NCBI GenBank assembly: GCA_905205855.1
Contig: CAJLFL010000114.1
Span: 1-6,275 of the forward strand
Direction: 5' to 3'
DNA from: an uncultured Eubacteriales bacterium
GTDB lineage: Bacteria > Bacillota > Clostridia > Monoglobales > Monoglobaceae
Length of the DNA: 6,275 bases
The notes beneath the pieces were generated by a model. It was given only the letters and a program-made list of their open reading frames with translations, did no database searches and was not told where the DNA came from. Position 1 is the stretch's first letter; every line of letters begins with the position of its first letter. A program made the position numbers and the translations under genes. This document shows, in pieces, positions 1 to 6,027 of this stretch.

Positions 1-422
1 ACGATGTAGGAAAAGGTGCTATACTCGATTTTGCGGCAAAGGAAAGGATAAGAGCGGAAAGGCTTTTAAAAAACTGCTCGGTACAGATTGAAATTCCCAA
101 ATATACAAAAGAGGAGTTTGAAAAGAACAAGCCGTCACTTGCGCTGGCAAATATGTTTTATGAGGATAGTGTGCCGTACTCCTATGACGACTATATGATG
201 CATTTAAAACAAACCGGGGAATATGCAGAGAAAAGACAGAATTTTATAATAAAATCGGGTTCGGCGGACCTATTTCTGCCCTTCAGAAACATTCAGGTTA
301 TTATAAACAAAGGAAAGTGGGTGCTTATATCCAAGAATAATGCACCGGCAATACATTTCCTGATACAGCATCCGATACTGAGAAAGGCAATAGAGGATTT
401 AACTGATTTGAAATTACCGTAA
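1..422 (+). CDS. C-terminal part of a hypothetical protein (5'-truncated by window edge)
   Basis: The reading frame is open from the window's left edge (first complete codon at base 3) to a TAA at 420-422, giving about 139 residues of a longer protein. An internal ATG at 153 is not needed as a start, because the frame runs unbroken upstream of it with normal-looking coding content. The visible part begins with a charged, probably helical stretch (AAKERIRAERLLKN). An acidic/aromatic middle follows (YEDSVPYSYDDYMM), then an apparent beta-rich segment (FLPFRNIQVIINKGKWVLIS), and it ends with SKNNAPAIHFLIQHPILRKA and a short acidic tail. There is no signal peptide, membrane segment or metal-binding motif in this part, so it looks cytoplasmic. 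I do not recognise the family; the decisive N-terminus lies outside the window. The stop codon lies inside a hairpin. Confidence 0.75.
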   Translation, partial: DVGKGAILDFAAKERIRAERLLKNCSVQIEIPKYTKEEFEKNKPSLALANMFYEDSVPYSYDDYMMHLKQTGEYAEKRQNFIIKSGSADLFLPFRNIQVIINKGKWVLISKNNAPAIHFLIQHPILRKAIEDLTDLKLP

Positions 423-446
423 ATGGCATTGACATTTACGGTAATT
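412..446 (+). terminator. Perfect 14-bp inverted repeat overlapping the upstream stop codon; possible terminator
   Basis: The left arm AATTACCGTAAATG (412-425) is the exact reverse complement of the right arm CATTTACGGTAATT (433-446), with a 7-base loop GCATTGA. The TAA stop of the upstream gene (420-422) lies in the left arm. The stem is AT-rich, with only one CCG/CGG core. No T-run follows directly; the nearest (TTTTTT, 463-468) begins 17 bases past the stem. It is therefore not a canonical intrinsic terminator. It could be a weak terminator, a transcript-end protecting hairpin, or a protein-binding palindrome upstream of the next operon. Confidence 0.45.
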
Positions 447-469
447 CTCTGTTATGAAAGTGTTTTTTA

Positions 470-499
470 TTGTAGTATATATTTGACATATTTTATAAT
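470..499 (+). promoter_or_regulatory. Promoter-like elements upstream of the surface-protein operon (ambiguous register)
   Basis: Several sigma-A-like hexamers lie in this AT-rich stretch: TTGTAG (470-475), TATATT (478-483), TTGACA (483-488) and TATAAT (494-499). TTGTAG to TATAAT has an 18-base spacer, which is acceptable. However, the start point would then fall near 506, downstream of the GGGAG ribosome binding site, leaving an almost leaderless message. The perfect TTGACA and TATAAT hexamers are only 5 bases apart and cannot be used as a pair. A promoter here is likely because a new operon starts, but which hexamers are used cannot be settled by eye. Confidence 0.3.
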
Positions 500-500
500 A

Positions 501-505
501 GGGAG
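501..505 (+). promoter_or_regulatory. Ribosome binding site of the SLH/LRR gene
   Basis: GGGAG lies 10 bases before the ATG at 516. It supports that start, which also gives a textbook signal peptide. Confidence 0.6.
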
Positions 506-515
506 ATGAGTTTTA

Positions 516-590
516 ATGAATTTGAAAAAAGTATTGGTGGCAGTACTGTCAGGGGTAATGCTTTCATCGGCTTTCGGTACGGCGTATGCG
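516..590 (+). other. Sec signal peptide coding segment (SLH/LRR protein)
   Basis: Codes for residues 1-25: a positively charged start (NLKK), a hydrophobic core, and a predicted signal peptidase I site after AYA. There is no lipobox cysteine, so it is not a lipoprotein. Confidence 0.85.
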
Positions 591-2399
591 TGGGATATTT
601 ATGACACAGATTATGGTATGGAATGGAACGAGCAAAGTAAAACCGCAGTAACCGATGATATGGAGGAGTATCGCCAAAATGATTCGCTCGAATCATTGGT
701 GTATACTATCCGTGATGACGGCTCGGCAATGATTACGAGTTATTCGGCTAAATTCTGGCAAGATCCCGATCCGAATTTTACGGTTGAACTTAATATTCCG
801 TCCGAAATAGACGGACATCCGGTCACAGCGATAGGTGACGGAGCACTTCGTGAAAGTGCAACGAAAATTTCCGGCATCACGCTTCCGCCTACGATAAAGG
901 AAATCGGAAACAGAGCCATTGACTGTCGGTACTTAAAGTACCTTAAATTAAACGACGGTCTTGAGGTTATAAAAGACGCAGCCATTAACTGCGGTGACAT
1001 ACTCGAAACTCTTGTAATTCCCGACAGTGTAAAATACATAGGTAACGAAGCAATATGCGGCGAGGCACTTAAAAATATTACGATGCCAAAAAACCTTGAA
1101 TATATGGGAAAGAGAATATTCTACGGCACGGCATATGATAAAGACGCAAATAACCGTGTGGGCGGAATCCAGTATCACGGGCAGTATCTGATTGCCGGAA
1201 TAAGAATAGGCTATGCCACGATAGAAAATCCGGATCCGTCTGCGCCTACAGAAAACAAACAGATTCATGAGTGGGAGGCTGTCGGCGATATTGAAATCCG
1301 TGAGGGTACAACTCTTATGGGTGTTGACGCATTTGAAATGTCAGATATTACTTCGGTTAAATTCCCATCAACTTTAAAATCAATTTCAAAGCTTGGTTTT
1401 TATTGGTGTAAAAATCTTAATAATGTTGTGATTCCGGGAAATGTAAAGGAAATCGGCGATAATGCCTTTTCGTGGTGCGAAAATCTTTCAAATCTTACAA
1501 TTTCCGAGGGAGTTGAAAGAATCGGCAGTGCGGCATTCTTCCGCTGTAATAATCTGAATGAGGTGACAATTCCGCGAAGTGTTAAACAAATTGATATGCA
1601 TGCCTTCGGCTGGGATTATGTAAATGATTATGATGTGAGAAACGAAAACCTTGTAATTAAGTGTTACAGCGGTACGGCTGCGGAGCAGTATGCGCGAGAC
1701 AACGGCTTTAAATGTATATTGCTTGATACGGGCGAAGTGATTGAGAAGGGCGAGCCTACCGCTGCCGCTGACGACAGATATACCTGCGAGGAAAAAGGAA
1801 ACAGCTGTGCGGTAAAGAGATTTAAGGATATACAGAGTGCAGACGGCGATCCGAACCACCGCGGAATTGAGTTTTGTCTTGATAACGGAATTATGACCGG
1901 AACGGGTGCGGATACGTTTTCGCCCGATGACAGTATTACAAGAGCGCAGTTTGCTACAATGTTCTATCGTCTTGTCGGTCAGCCCGCAGCCTCAGCAAAC
2001 GGCAGATTTAGTGATCTTACTGAGGACTGGTATAAAAATGCGGTGAACTGGGCAGCTGAAAACGGTGTGGTTACTGGAACAAGTGCAGATACATTCTCTC
2101 CGTACGAAACTGTCACCAGAGAACAGATTGCGGCTGTTTTTTACAGATATGCACAAACGAAAGGTATTGATGCTTCACTTGATGATTCGGGTATTTCGTC
2201 TGCTCTTGAGGGCTATAATGACTATTCGGATATATCTGACTATGCAAAGGTTCCTGTTGCGTGGTGCTTTAAGGAGGGAGTTATGTTTATTCATTCCGTA
2301 AACGGATATGAATATGCAATTTATCCAAAGGTCGCTCCGTCAAGAGCTGATACTGCAACAATGTTTTTTAAGTTTTCTTATGTGCTGAATAATAATTAG
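516..2399 (+). CDS. Secreted BspA-like leucine-rich-repeat protein with C-terminal SLH cell-wall anchor
   Basis: Encodes 627 residues. Residues 1-25 are a Sec signal peptide: a KK n-region, the hydrophobic core VLVAVLSGVMLSSAF, and an AYA cleavage site before WD. Residues about 95-200 and 254-366 carry roughly ten LRR_5/BspA-type repeats (pattern IP-SV-IG-AF-C, e.g. VTIPRSVKQIDMHAFG). They are interrupted at 204-230 by a YD-N-IQYHGQYLIAGI module typical of BspA proteins. The LRR part ends in the common cap segment CYSGTAAEQYARDNGFKC (383-400). A linker with Cys424 and Cys431 leads to three SLH motifs (about 434-488, 497-546, 567-622) with TRAQ, TREQ and SRAD in place of the classic TRAE. SLH domains bind secondary cell-wall polymers non-covalently, so the protein should sit on the cell surface. 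LRRs of this class are linked to adhesion and ligand binding; the ligand here is unknown. It is first of a likely two-gene operon. The family call is sure; the specific function is not. Confidence 0.93.
   Translation: MNLKKVLVAVLSGVMLSSAFGTAYAWDIYDTDYGMEWNEQSKTAVTDDMEEYRQNDSLESLVYTIRDDGSAMITSYSAKFWQDPDPNFTVELNIPSEIDGHPVTAIGDGALRESATKISGITLPPTIKEIGNRAIDCRYLKYLKLNDGLEVIKDAAINCGDILETLVIPDSVKYIGNEAICGEALKNITMPKNLEYMGKRIFYGTAYDKDANNRVGGIQYHGQYLIAGIRIGYATIENPDPSAPTENKQIHEWEAVGDIEIREGTTLMGVDAFEMSDITSVKFPSTLKSISKLGFYWCKNLNNVVIPGNVKEIGDNAFSWCENLSNLTISEGVERIGSAAFFRCNNLNEVTIPRSVKQIDMHAFGWDYVNDYDVRNENLVIKCYSGTAAEQYARDNGFKCILLDTGEVIEKGEPTAAADDRYTCEEKGNSCAVKRFKDIQSADGDPNHRGIEFCLDNGIMTGTGADTFSPDDSITRAQFATMFYRLVGQPAASANGRFSDLTEDWYKNAVNWAAENGVVTGTSADTFSPYETVTREQIAAVFYRYAQTKGIDASLDDSGISSALEGYNDYSDISDYAKVPVAWCFKEGVMFIHSVNGYEYAIYPKVAPSRADTATMFFKFSYVLNNN
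1815..2381 (+). other. Three-motif SLH domain region
   Basis: This segment codes for residues about 434-622. The first two motifs are close to consensus: RFKDI...GIMTGTGADTFSPDDSITRA, and RFSDL..WYKNAVNWAAENGVVTG with TFSPYETVTRE. The third is divergent: YSDISDYAKVPVAWCFKEGV is normal, but the usual G-I-x-G turn is replaced by MFIHSVNGYEYAIYP, and the final box reads PSRADTATMFFKF. Three motifs are the usual functional unit for binding pyruvylated wall polysaccharide. Confidence 0.88.
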
Positions 2400-2403
2400 A
2401 GGT
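2398..2403 (+). promoter_or_regulatory. Ribosome binding site overlapping the upstream stop codon
   Basis: AGAGGT, of which AGAGG is the Shine-Dalgarno core, shares its first two bases with the TAG stop at 2397-2399. The core lies 7 bases before the ATG at 2410. This fixes the start of the second LRR gene and suggests translational coupling of the two genes. Confidence 0.65.
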
Positions 2404-2409
2404 AAAGCT

Positions 2410-2487
2410 ATGCTGAAACATAAAATTCTATCATTTGCAATTATAATTTGTTTACTTTTTACGTTTGCGCCGTCTTATACGTTTGCC
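2410..2487 (+). other. Sec signal peptide coding segment (large LRR protein)
   Basis: Codes for residues 1-26: basic start LKHK, a hydrophobic core of about 15 residues, and a likely signal peptidase I site after TFA, before AVQSG. The cysteine in the core (ICLLF) is too deep and lacks a lipobox context. Confidence 0.85.
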
Positions 2488-5364
2488 GCGGTACAGAGCG
2501 GCAGCTGCGGTGATAATCTGACATGGAGCTGTAATTCGTCGGCAGGGACGCTTACAATACGCGGTACCGGTGATATGTATGATTATGATTACTTTGCGGA
2601 CGCTCCCTGGAGATATTTAAATTTTGAAACCGTGAATATAGAAAGCGGTGTTTTGAGTATAGGAGAAAGAGCCTTTTCCGGCTGTACCTATATTAAAACT
2701 GTGAATCTGCCGTCAACTGTAAATGATATTGGTAAGGACGCTTTCTATAACTGCAGTCTCATTACGGAGATAAAGCTTCCGTCATCATTAAGGAACATTG
2801 GTGACTATGCTTTCGGCAGCTGCAGCAAGCTTTCCGGAATAACTTTGGCGGAGGGAATTGAATCAATAGGCTCGTATGCTTTCAGCGGCTGCGCTCTTAC
2901 GGAGGTTGTCATACCAAAAAGTCTGCAGAATATGGGAGATAACTGCTTTGGCAGCTGCACAAAGCTGACAAAATTTACTGTTGCTGACGGAAATCAATAT
3001 TTTTCAGCTGACGGTGATGGTGTTTTGTATAATGCGGATAAGACAAGGATAATCAAGCGCCCTCCGGCTATGCCGGGCAGCAGCGCTATAGTGCCCGATT
3101 TCGTAGAAATAATCGGGTACGGCGCATTTGCTGATTGCTCCGGTATCACAGCCGTAACAATTCCGGAGGGAGTAACTGAGATTGAGCGCAATGCTTTTGC
3201 AAGGAGCGGACTTACCTCTGCAGTGGTATATGCCGGTGTTAATTATGGTGTGGATGTGTTTTCAGGATGTAAAAATCTTGAAAGCGTTATAATAGAAGAT
3301 GGCGTCAAGGTTATATGCAGCGGTATGTTCAATGATTGCAGTAAGATTTCGGACATAACAATTCCCGAAAGTGTAGAAAGCATAGAATCATTGGGCTTTG
3401 GAAGATGTACGGGATTGAAAAACGCTGTAATCAGCAATGGTGTCAGGATAATTGATATGTGGGCATTCATGAACTGCAGCAAGCTTGAAAAAATCAATAT
3501 TCCGGACAGCGTTGAGAGGATTTATAGTGAGGCATTTAAAGCTTGCACAAACGTATCTGAGGTATATATAGGAAGCGGACTTAAATCAATTATTTCAAGC
3601 GCATTCAGCGGTGATACATTGATTAAGTCGATTACCGTATCTGAGGAAAACAACAGGTTTTCATCGGACAATGGCGTTTTGTATAATAAAGACAAGACGC
3701 GGCTTCTGATATATCCGCAAAGCAAGCCTGAAACGGAATACGTTTTGCCGTCAACTGTCAAAACAATAGAGTATTCGGCATTTTCAGGCTGCAAGAATAT
3801 TGAGAGGATAGTGTTAAATAACGGGCTTGAAGAAATTATGGGAAATGCCTTTTACAACTGTACAGCGCTTAATGAGGCAGATATACCGGAATCGGTCGTT
3901 AAGGTTGGTGCAGGTATCTTTAAAAACACGGCTTTTTATAATGAAAATGATAATGAGGATGCTTTATATAATTGCCGATGGCTGCTTGAGGTTAATTCAA
4001 AGCTTAAAGAGCTTACGGTAAATTCCGGTACAAAGGGGCTCGCGGACGGAATATGCAGCAGCTGGTCGTGCGATATTGAAACCGTATTGATTCCGGCAAG
4101 TGTAAAGATACTTCCTGTTGAAGCATTTGAAGGACTGGATAACCTGAAACAGATTGTGGTTGATACTGATAATGCGTTGTATAGTACGATTGACGGTATT
4201 TTATACAATAAAGAAAAGACACAGCTTATATCATATCCGCAGGGCAAGGCTGATTCCGAATATCGGATTCCCGATACGGTAACGGTGGTTTCTGATAATG
4301 CGTTTTATAAGTGCGGTAATTTAACTTCTGTTGCTTTTCCGAATTCCGTCAGAGCCGTAGGAGAGGACGCCTTTTACGAATGTGAAAAGCTTGAAAGGAT
4401 CAGCCTGAACGACGGGCTTAAAAGCATAGGCTCAAGGGTGTTTTCGTGGTGCGAAAGCCTTGCGGAAATCAGTATTCCTCAAAGTGTGATTTCAATCGGT
4501 GCTGATGCTTTTTATTACAATAAGATTTACCGGGATAAGAGTAATTGGGATAACAACTTCCTTTATGTCAGTGACTGCCTTGTAAGCGTAGATTGCAGCA
4601 GTGTTGATAATTTCGGTGAGGAATTGCTTATAAAAGAAGGAACTCGTCTGATTGCCGACCGTGTGATAGCGTATAATCTTAATAATGTCAAAAAACTTTA
4701 TCTGCCTGAAAGCCTGGTGTATACAGGCAGCGGAATAGCAAGCAGATGTATGAATCTTGAAGAAATTATTGTTGCTGACGGGAACACAAGCCTTAAGGCT
4801 GCAGACGGAGTTTTGTATGACTATGATATGAAGAAGCTTATTCAGTATTCACGCGGCAAGAATGATACAAAATTCAGTATACCGGATACGGTTACAGAGA
4901 TAGGAAGCCTTGCAATGGAATATTGTGATAAAATAGAACAGCTGGTTATTCCGGACAGTGTGAAGAAAATAGATGATGATGCGTTTTATTATGCGGAAGC
5001 ACTGAAAAAAATAATATATGCGGCAGAACGCGAACAATGGGATAAAATCATTATTGGCGATGGCAATGATGCACTTGAAGACGCGGAACTGGAATGTGTC
5101 GAACAATATGTTGATGTTTCGGTGGTTCGCGGTGAAGATAAGTGTGCGGCGGAGGCTTTATTGTATGGGATACAGAATGGAAAAACGGTTATAGCTGCCG
5201 CTTATAAGCAAAACGGCAGATTACTGGATGTGCAGCTTGTCAGGTATGATGGCAGCAAGCCGACATTTATGCTTGATAAAGATGCGGATATAATAAAGGT
5301 TTTTGTTTGGAATGAGGATATGAGCGCGCCTGTACTAAAGCATCCGGCAGTGATAAGCCTATAA
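2410..5364 (+). CDS. Large secreted BspA-like leucine-rich-repeat protein without SLH anchor
   Basis: Encodes 984 residues. Residues 1-26 are a Sec signal peptide (KHK, hydrophobic core ILSFAIIICLLFTFA, cleavage after TFA). Mature residues about 30-68 form the standard BspA N-terminal segment (SGSCGDNLTWSC...GTLTIRGTGDMYDY...APW). Residues about 70-860 hold roughly 25 LRR_5 repeats, many with a cysteine at the turn (AFSGC, AFYNC, AFGSC). Four longer inserts of about 52 residues start near 191, 410, 584 and 788, each containing a G-V/I-LY-N/D box. Two other inserts (506-531, 704-728) match the YN-N-LY-LL module seen once in the upstream protein. A YAAEREQWDKIIIGDGN segment (869-886) is the usual closing element of such arrays. 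Residues about 900-984 form a separate small domain ending IKVFVWNEDMSAPVL. There is no LPXTG, SLH or C-terminal membrane helix, so the protein is probably released or held by its partner. A terminator follows at once. The ligand is unknown. Confidence 0.93.
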   Translation: MLKHKILSFAIIICLLFTFAPSYTFAAVQSGSCGDNLTWSCNSSAGTLTIRGTGDMYDYDYFADAPWRYLNFETVNIESGVLSIGERAFSGCTYIKTVNLPSTVNDIGKDAFYNCSLITEIKLPSSLRNIGDYAFGSCSKLSGITLAEGIESIGSYAFSGCALTEVVIPKSLQNMGDNCFGSCTKLTKFTVADGNQYFSADGDGVLYNADKTRIIKRPPAMPGSSAIVPDFVEIIGYGAFADCSGITAVTIPEGVTEIERNAFARSGLTSAVVYAGVNYGVDVFSGCKNLESVIIEDGVKVICSGMFNDCSKISDITIPESVESIESLGFGRCTGLKNAVISNGVRIIDMWAFMNCSKLEKINIPDSVERIYSEAFKACTNVSEVYIGSGLKSIISSAFSGDTLIKSITVSEENNRFSSDNGVLYNKDKTRLLIYPQSKPETEYVLPSTVKTIEYSAFSGCKNIERIVLNNGLEEIMGNAFYNCTALNEADIPESVVKVGAGIFKNTAFYNENDNEDALYNCRWLLEVNSKLKELTVNSGTKGLADGICSSWSCDIETVLIPASVKILPVEAFEGLDNLKQIVVDTDNALYSTIDGILYNKEKTQLISYPQGKADSEYRIPDTVTVVSDNAFYKCGNLTSVAFPNSVRAVGEDAFYECEKLERISLNDGLKSIGSRVFSWCESLAEISIPQSVISIGADAFYYNKIYRDKSNWDNNFLYVSDCLVSVDCSSVDNFGEELLIKEGTRLIADRVIAYNLNNVKKLYLPESLVYTGSGIASRCMNLEEIIVADGNTSLKAADGVLYDYDMKKLIQYSRGKNDTKFSIPDTVTEIGSLAMEYCDKIEQLVIPDSVKKIDDDAFYYAEALKKIIYAAEREQWDKIIIGDGNDALEDAELECVEQYVDVSVVRGEDKCAAEALLYGIQNGKTVIAAAYKQNGRLLDVQLVRYDGSKPTFMLDKDADIIKVFVWNEDMSAPVLKHPAVISL
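2980..4926 (+). repeat. Four dispersed copies of a ~52-residue LRR-insert module within the large LRR protein
   Basis: Copies begin at about 2980, 3637, 4159 and 4771 (residues 191, 410, 584, 788). Each reads roughly: V-x(2)-D/E-N with an aromatic or hydrophobic residue, then DGVLYNxDKT or a variant, then a basic/proline stretch (IIKRPPA, LLIYPQSKP, LISYPQGKA, LIQYSRGKN), then a P-x-x-V LRR strand and an IG-type turn. The boxes are GVLYNADKT, GVLYNKDKT, GILYNKEKT and GVLYDYDMK. The copies are similar in protein but clearly diverged in DNA, so they are old internal duplications, not a recent repeat. The spacing is 219, 174 and 204 residues. Confidence 0.8.
5107..5361 (+). other. C-terminal non-LRR accessory domain of the large LRR protein
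   Basis: Codes for residues about 900-984. The sequence leaves the LRR pattern and looks like alternating beta strands (VDVSVVRG, KTVIAAAYKQNGRLLDVQLV, PTFMLDKDADIIKVFVW) ending W-N-E-D-M-S-A-P-V-L. Similar tails, with a final strand of the type KVFxWD-x-M-x-P, are familiar to me from the ends of secreted clostridial proteins. I cannot assign a named family or function with certainty. Confidence 0.55.
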
Positions 5365-5369
5365 TAACC

Positions 5370-5397
5370 AAAAGGGTGACATCTGTCACCCTTTTTT
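5370..5397. terminator. Bidirectional intrinsic terminator between convergent genes
   Basis: The arms AAAAGGGTGAC (5370-5380) and GTCACCCTTTT (5385-5395) pair perfectly around a 4-base ATCT loop, with further T residues to 5397. On the plus strand the T-run follows a GC-rich GGGTGAC stem, so this is a textbook terminator 5 bases after the stop of the large LRR gene. On the minus strand the A-run becomes CCCTTTT, so it can also end the isomerase transcript, whose stop is only 10 bases away. Confidence 0.88.
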
Positions 5398-5407
5398 AAA
5401 TTTGAAA

Positions 5408-6025
5408 TTAAAACAAGCGCCTTTCAAGCTCTGCACACAGATAGTGATATACGGGAAGATGATATTCTTGAACCTTAAAGGTTTCTGTTTCCGGAACTTT
5501 TATAACTACATCACAGATTTCGTCCATAGCACATTCACGGTTTCCGGTCAGACCGATTGTTTTAAGTCCGATAGCGGAGGCGGTCTTTAACGCGGCAACA
5601 ACATTTTTTGAATTGCCGGAGGTTGAAATTCCCATAACAAGGTCGTTCGGTCTTGCATAGGCGTAAACCATCTGTGCATAAATAAGCTCCGGATCAACAT
5701 CATTTGCAAAAGCGGTCATAACTCCTGCGTGTGCAGCAAGCGAAACCGCAGGTATGCCGCGCTGAAGCTTATCGGCTATGCGTTTGCCGTCATCTCCGTA
5801 TTTTTCAATCAGCATTTCTTTTGCATCCGAGTCTGCCGGACGCAGGCTTAAAAAGCCTTTCATAAGCTCGCCGACAATATGATCGCAGTCGGCACAGCTT
5901 CCGCCGTTTCCGCAGAACATAAGCGTTCCGCCTGCATTATATGTATCTTCAAGCAGATTAACAGCCTTTTCAACATCATTGCGGCAGACGGAAAGCGCCG
6001 GATAACGCTTTAAAAGTTCTTCCAT
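5408..6025 (-). CDS. gmhA: SIS-domain sugar-phosphate isomerase, GmhA-like (sedoheptulose 7-phosphate isomerase family)
   Basis: Encodes 205 residues from the ATG at 6025. This start has AAGGAG at 6034-6039 with 8-base spacing and lies 2 bases after the upstream stop. An ATG at 6052 would add nine residues but overlaps the upstream gene and lacks a comparable site. GmhA converts sedoheptulose 7-phosphate to D-glycero-D-manno-heptose 7-phosphate in the cytoplasm, the first step of ADP/GDP-heptose synthesis. Visible marks are the phosphate loop CGNGGS (38-43), then DHIVGEL with Glu53 where the catalytic Glu of E. coli GmhA lies. STSGNS (134-139) and the C-terminal VQEYHLPVYHYLC with Gln186 and His194 also match, and the Gln/His spacing of 8 equals that of Gln172/His180 in E. 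coli. Residues about 60-90 are an insertion relative to E. coli GmhA. The SIS fold is certain; heptose substrate specificity is inferred, and another ketose or hexose phosphate is possible. Confidence 0.87.
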   Translation of the reverse strand: MEELLKRYPALSVCRNDVEKAVNLLEDTYNAGGTLMFCGNGGSCADCDHIVGELMKGFLSLRPADSDAKEMLIEKYGDDGKRIADKLQRGIPAVSLAAHAGVMTAFANDVDPELIYAQMVYAYARPNDLVMGISTSGNSKNVVAALKTASAIGLKTIGLTGNRECAMDEICDVVIKVPETETFKVQEYHLPVYHYLCAELERRLF

Positions 6026-6027
6026 TT

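Noticed and set aside
740..1859. Minus-strand open frames (740-1039, 948-1268, 1488-1859) inside the SLH/LRR gene
   Set aside because: They are antisense to a strongly supported gene, show no family resemblance, and overlap one another. They are shadows of the repeat coding.
2065..2301. Plus-strand 78-residue frame inside the SLH region
   Set aside because: It overlaps the SLH coding in another frame, with a composition unlike a real protein and no supporting context.
2994..5106. Minus-strand and alternate-frame open frames inside the large LRR gene
   Set aside because: The plus-strand protein has a signal peptide and continuous LRR repeats. The shadows have no domains, and they recur at repeat positions (for example the LLYKTP motif is the antisense of the GVLYN box).
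516..5364. LRR repeats as a DNA tandem array or recent expansion
   Set aside because: The repeats are similar at protein level but well diverged in bases. No long identical DNA repeats were seen.
5402..5590. Plus-strand 62-residue frame after the terminator
   Set aside because: It is antisense to the C-terminus of the GmhA-like gene, has no clear ribosome binding site, and begins just past a strong terminator.
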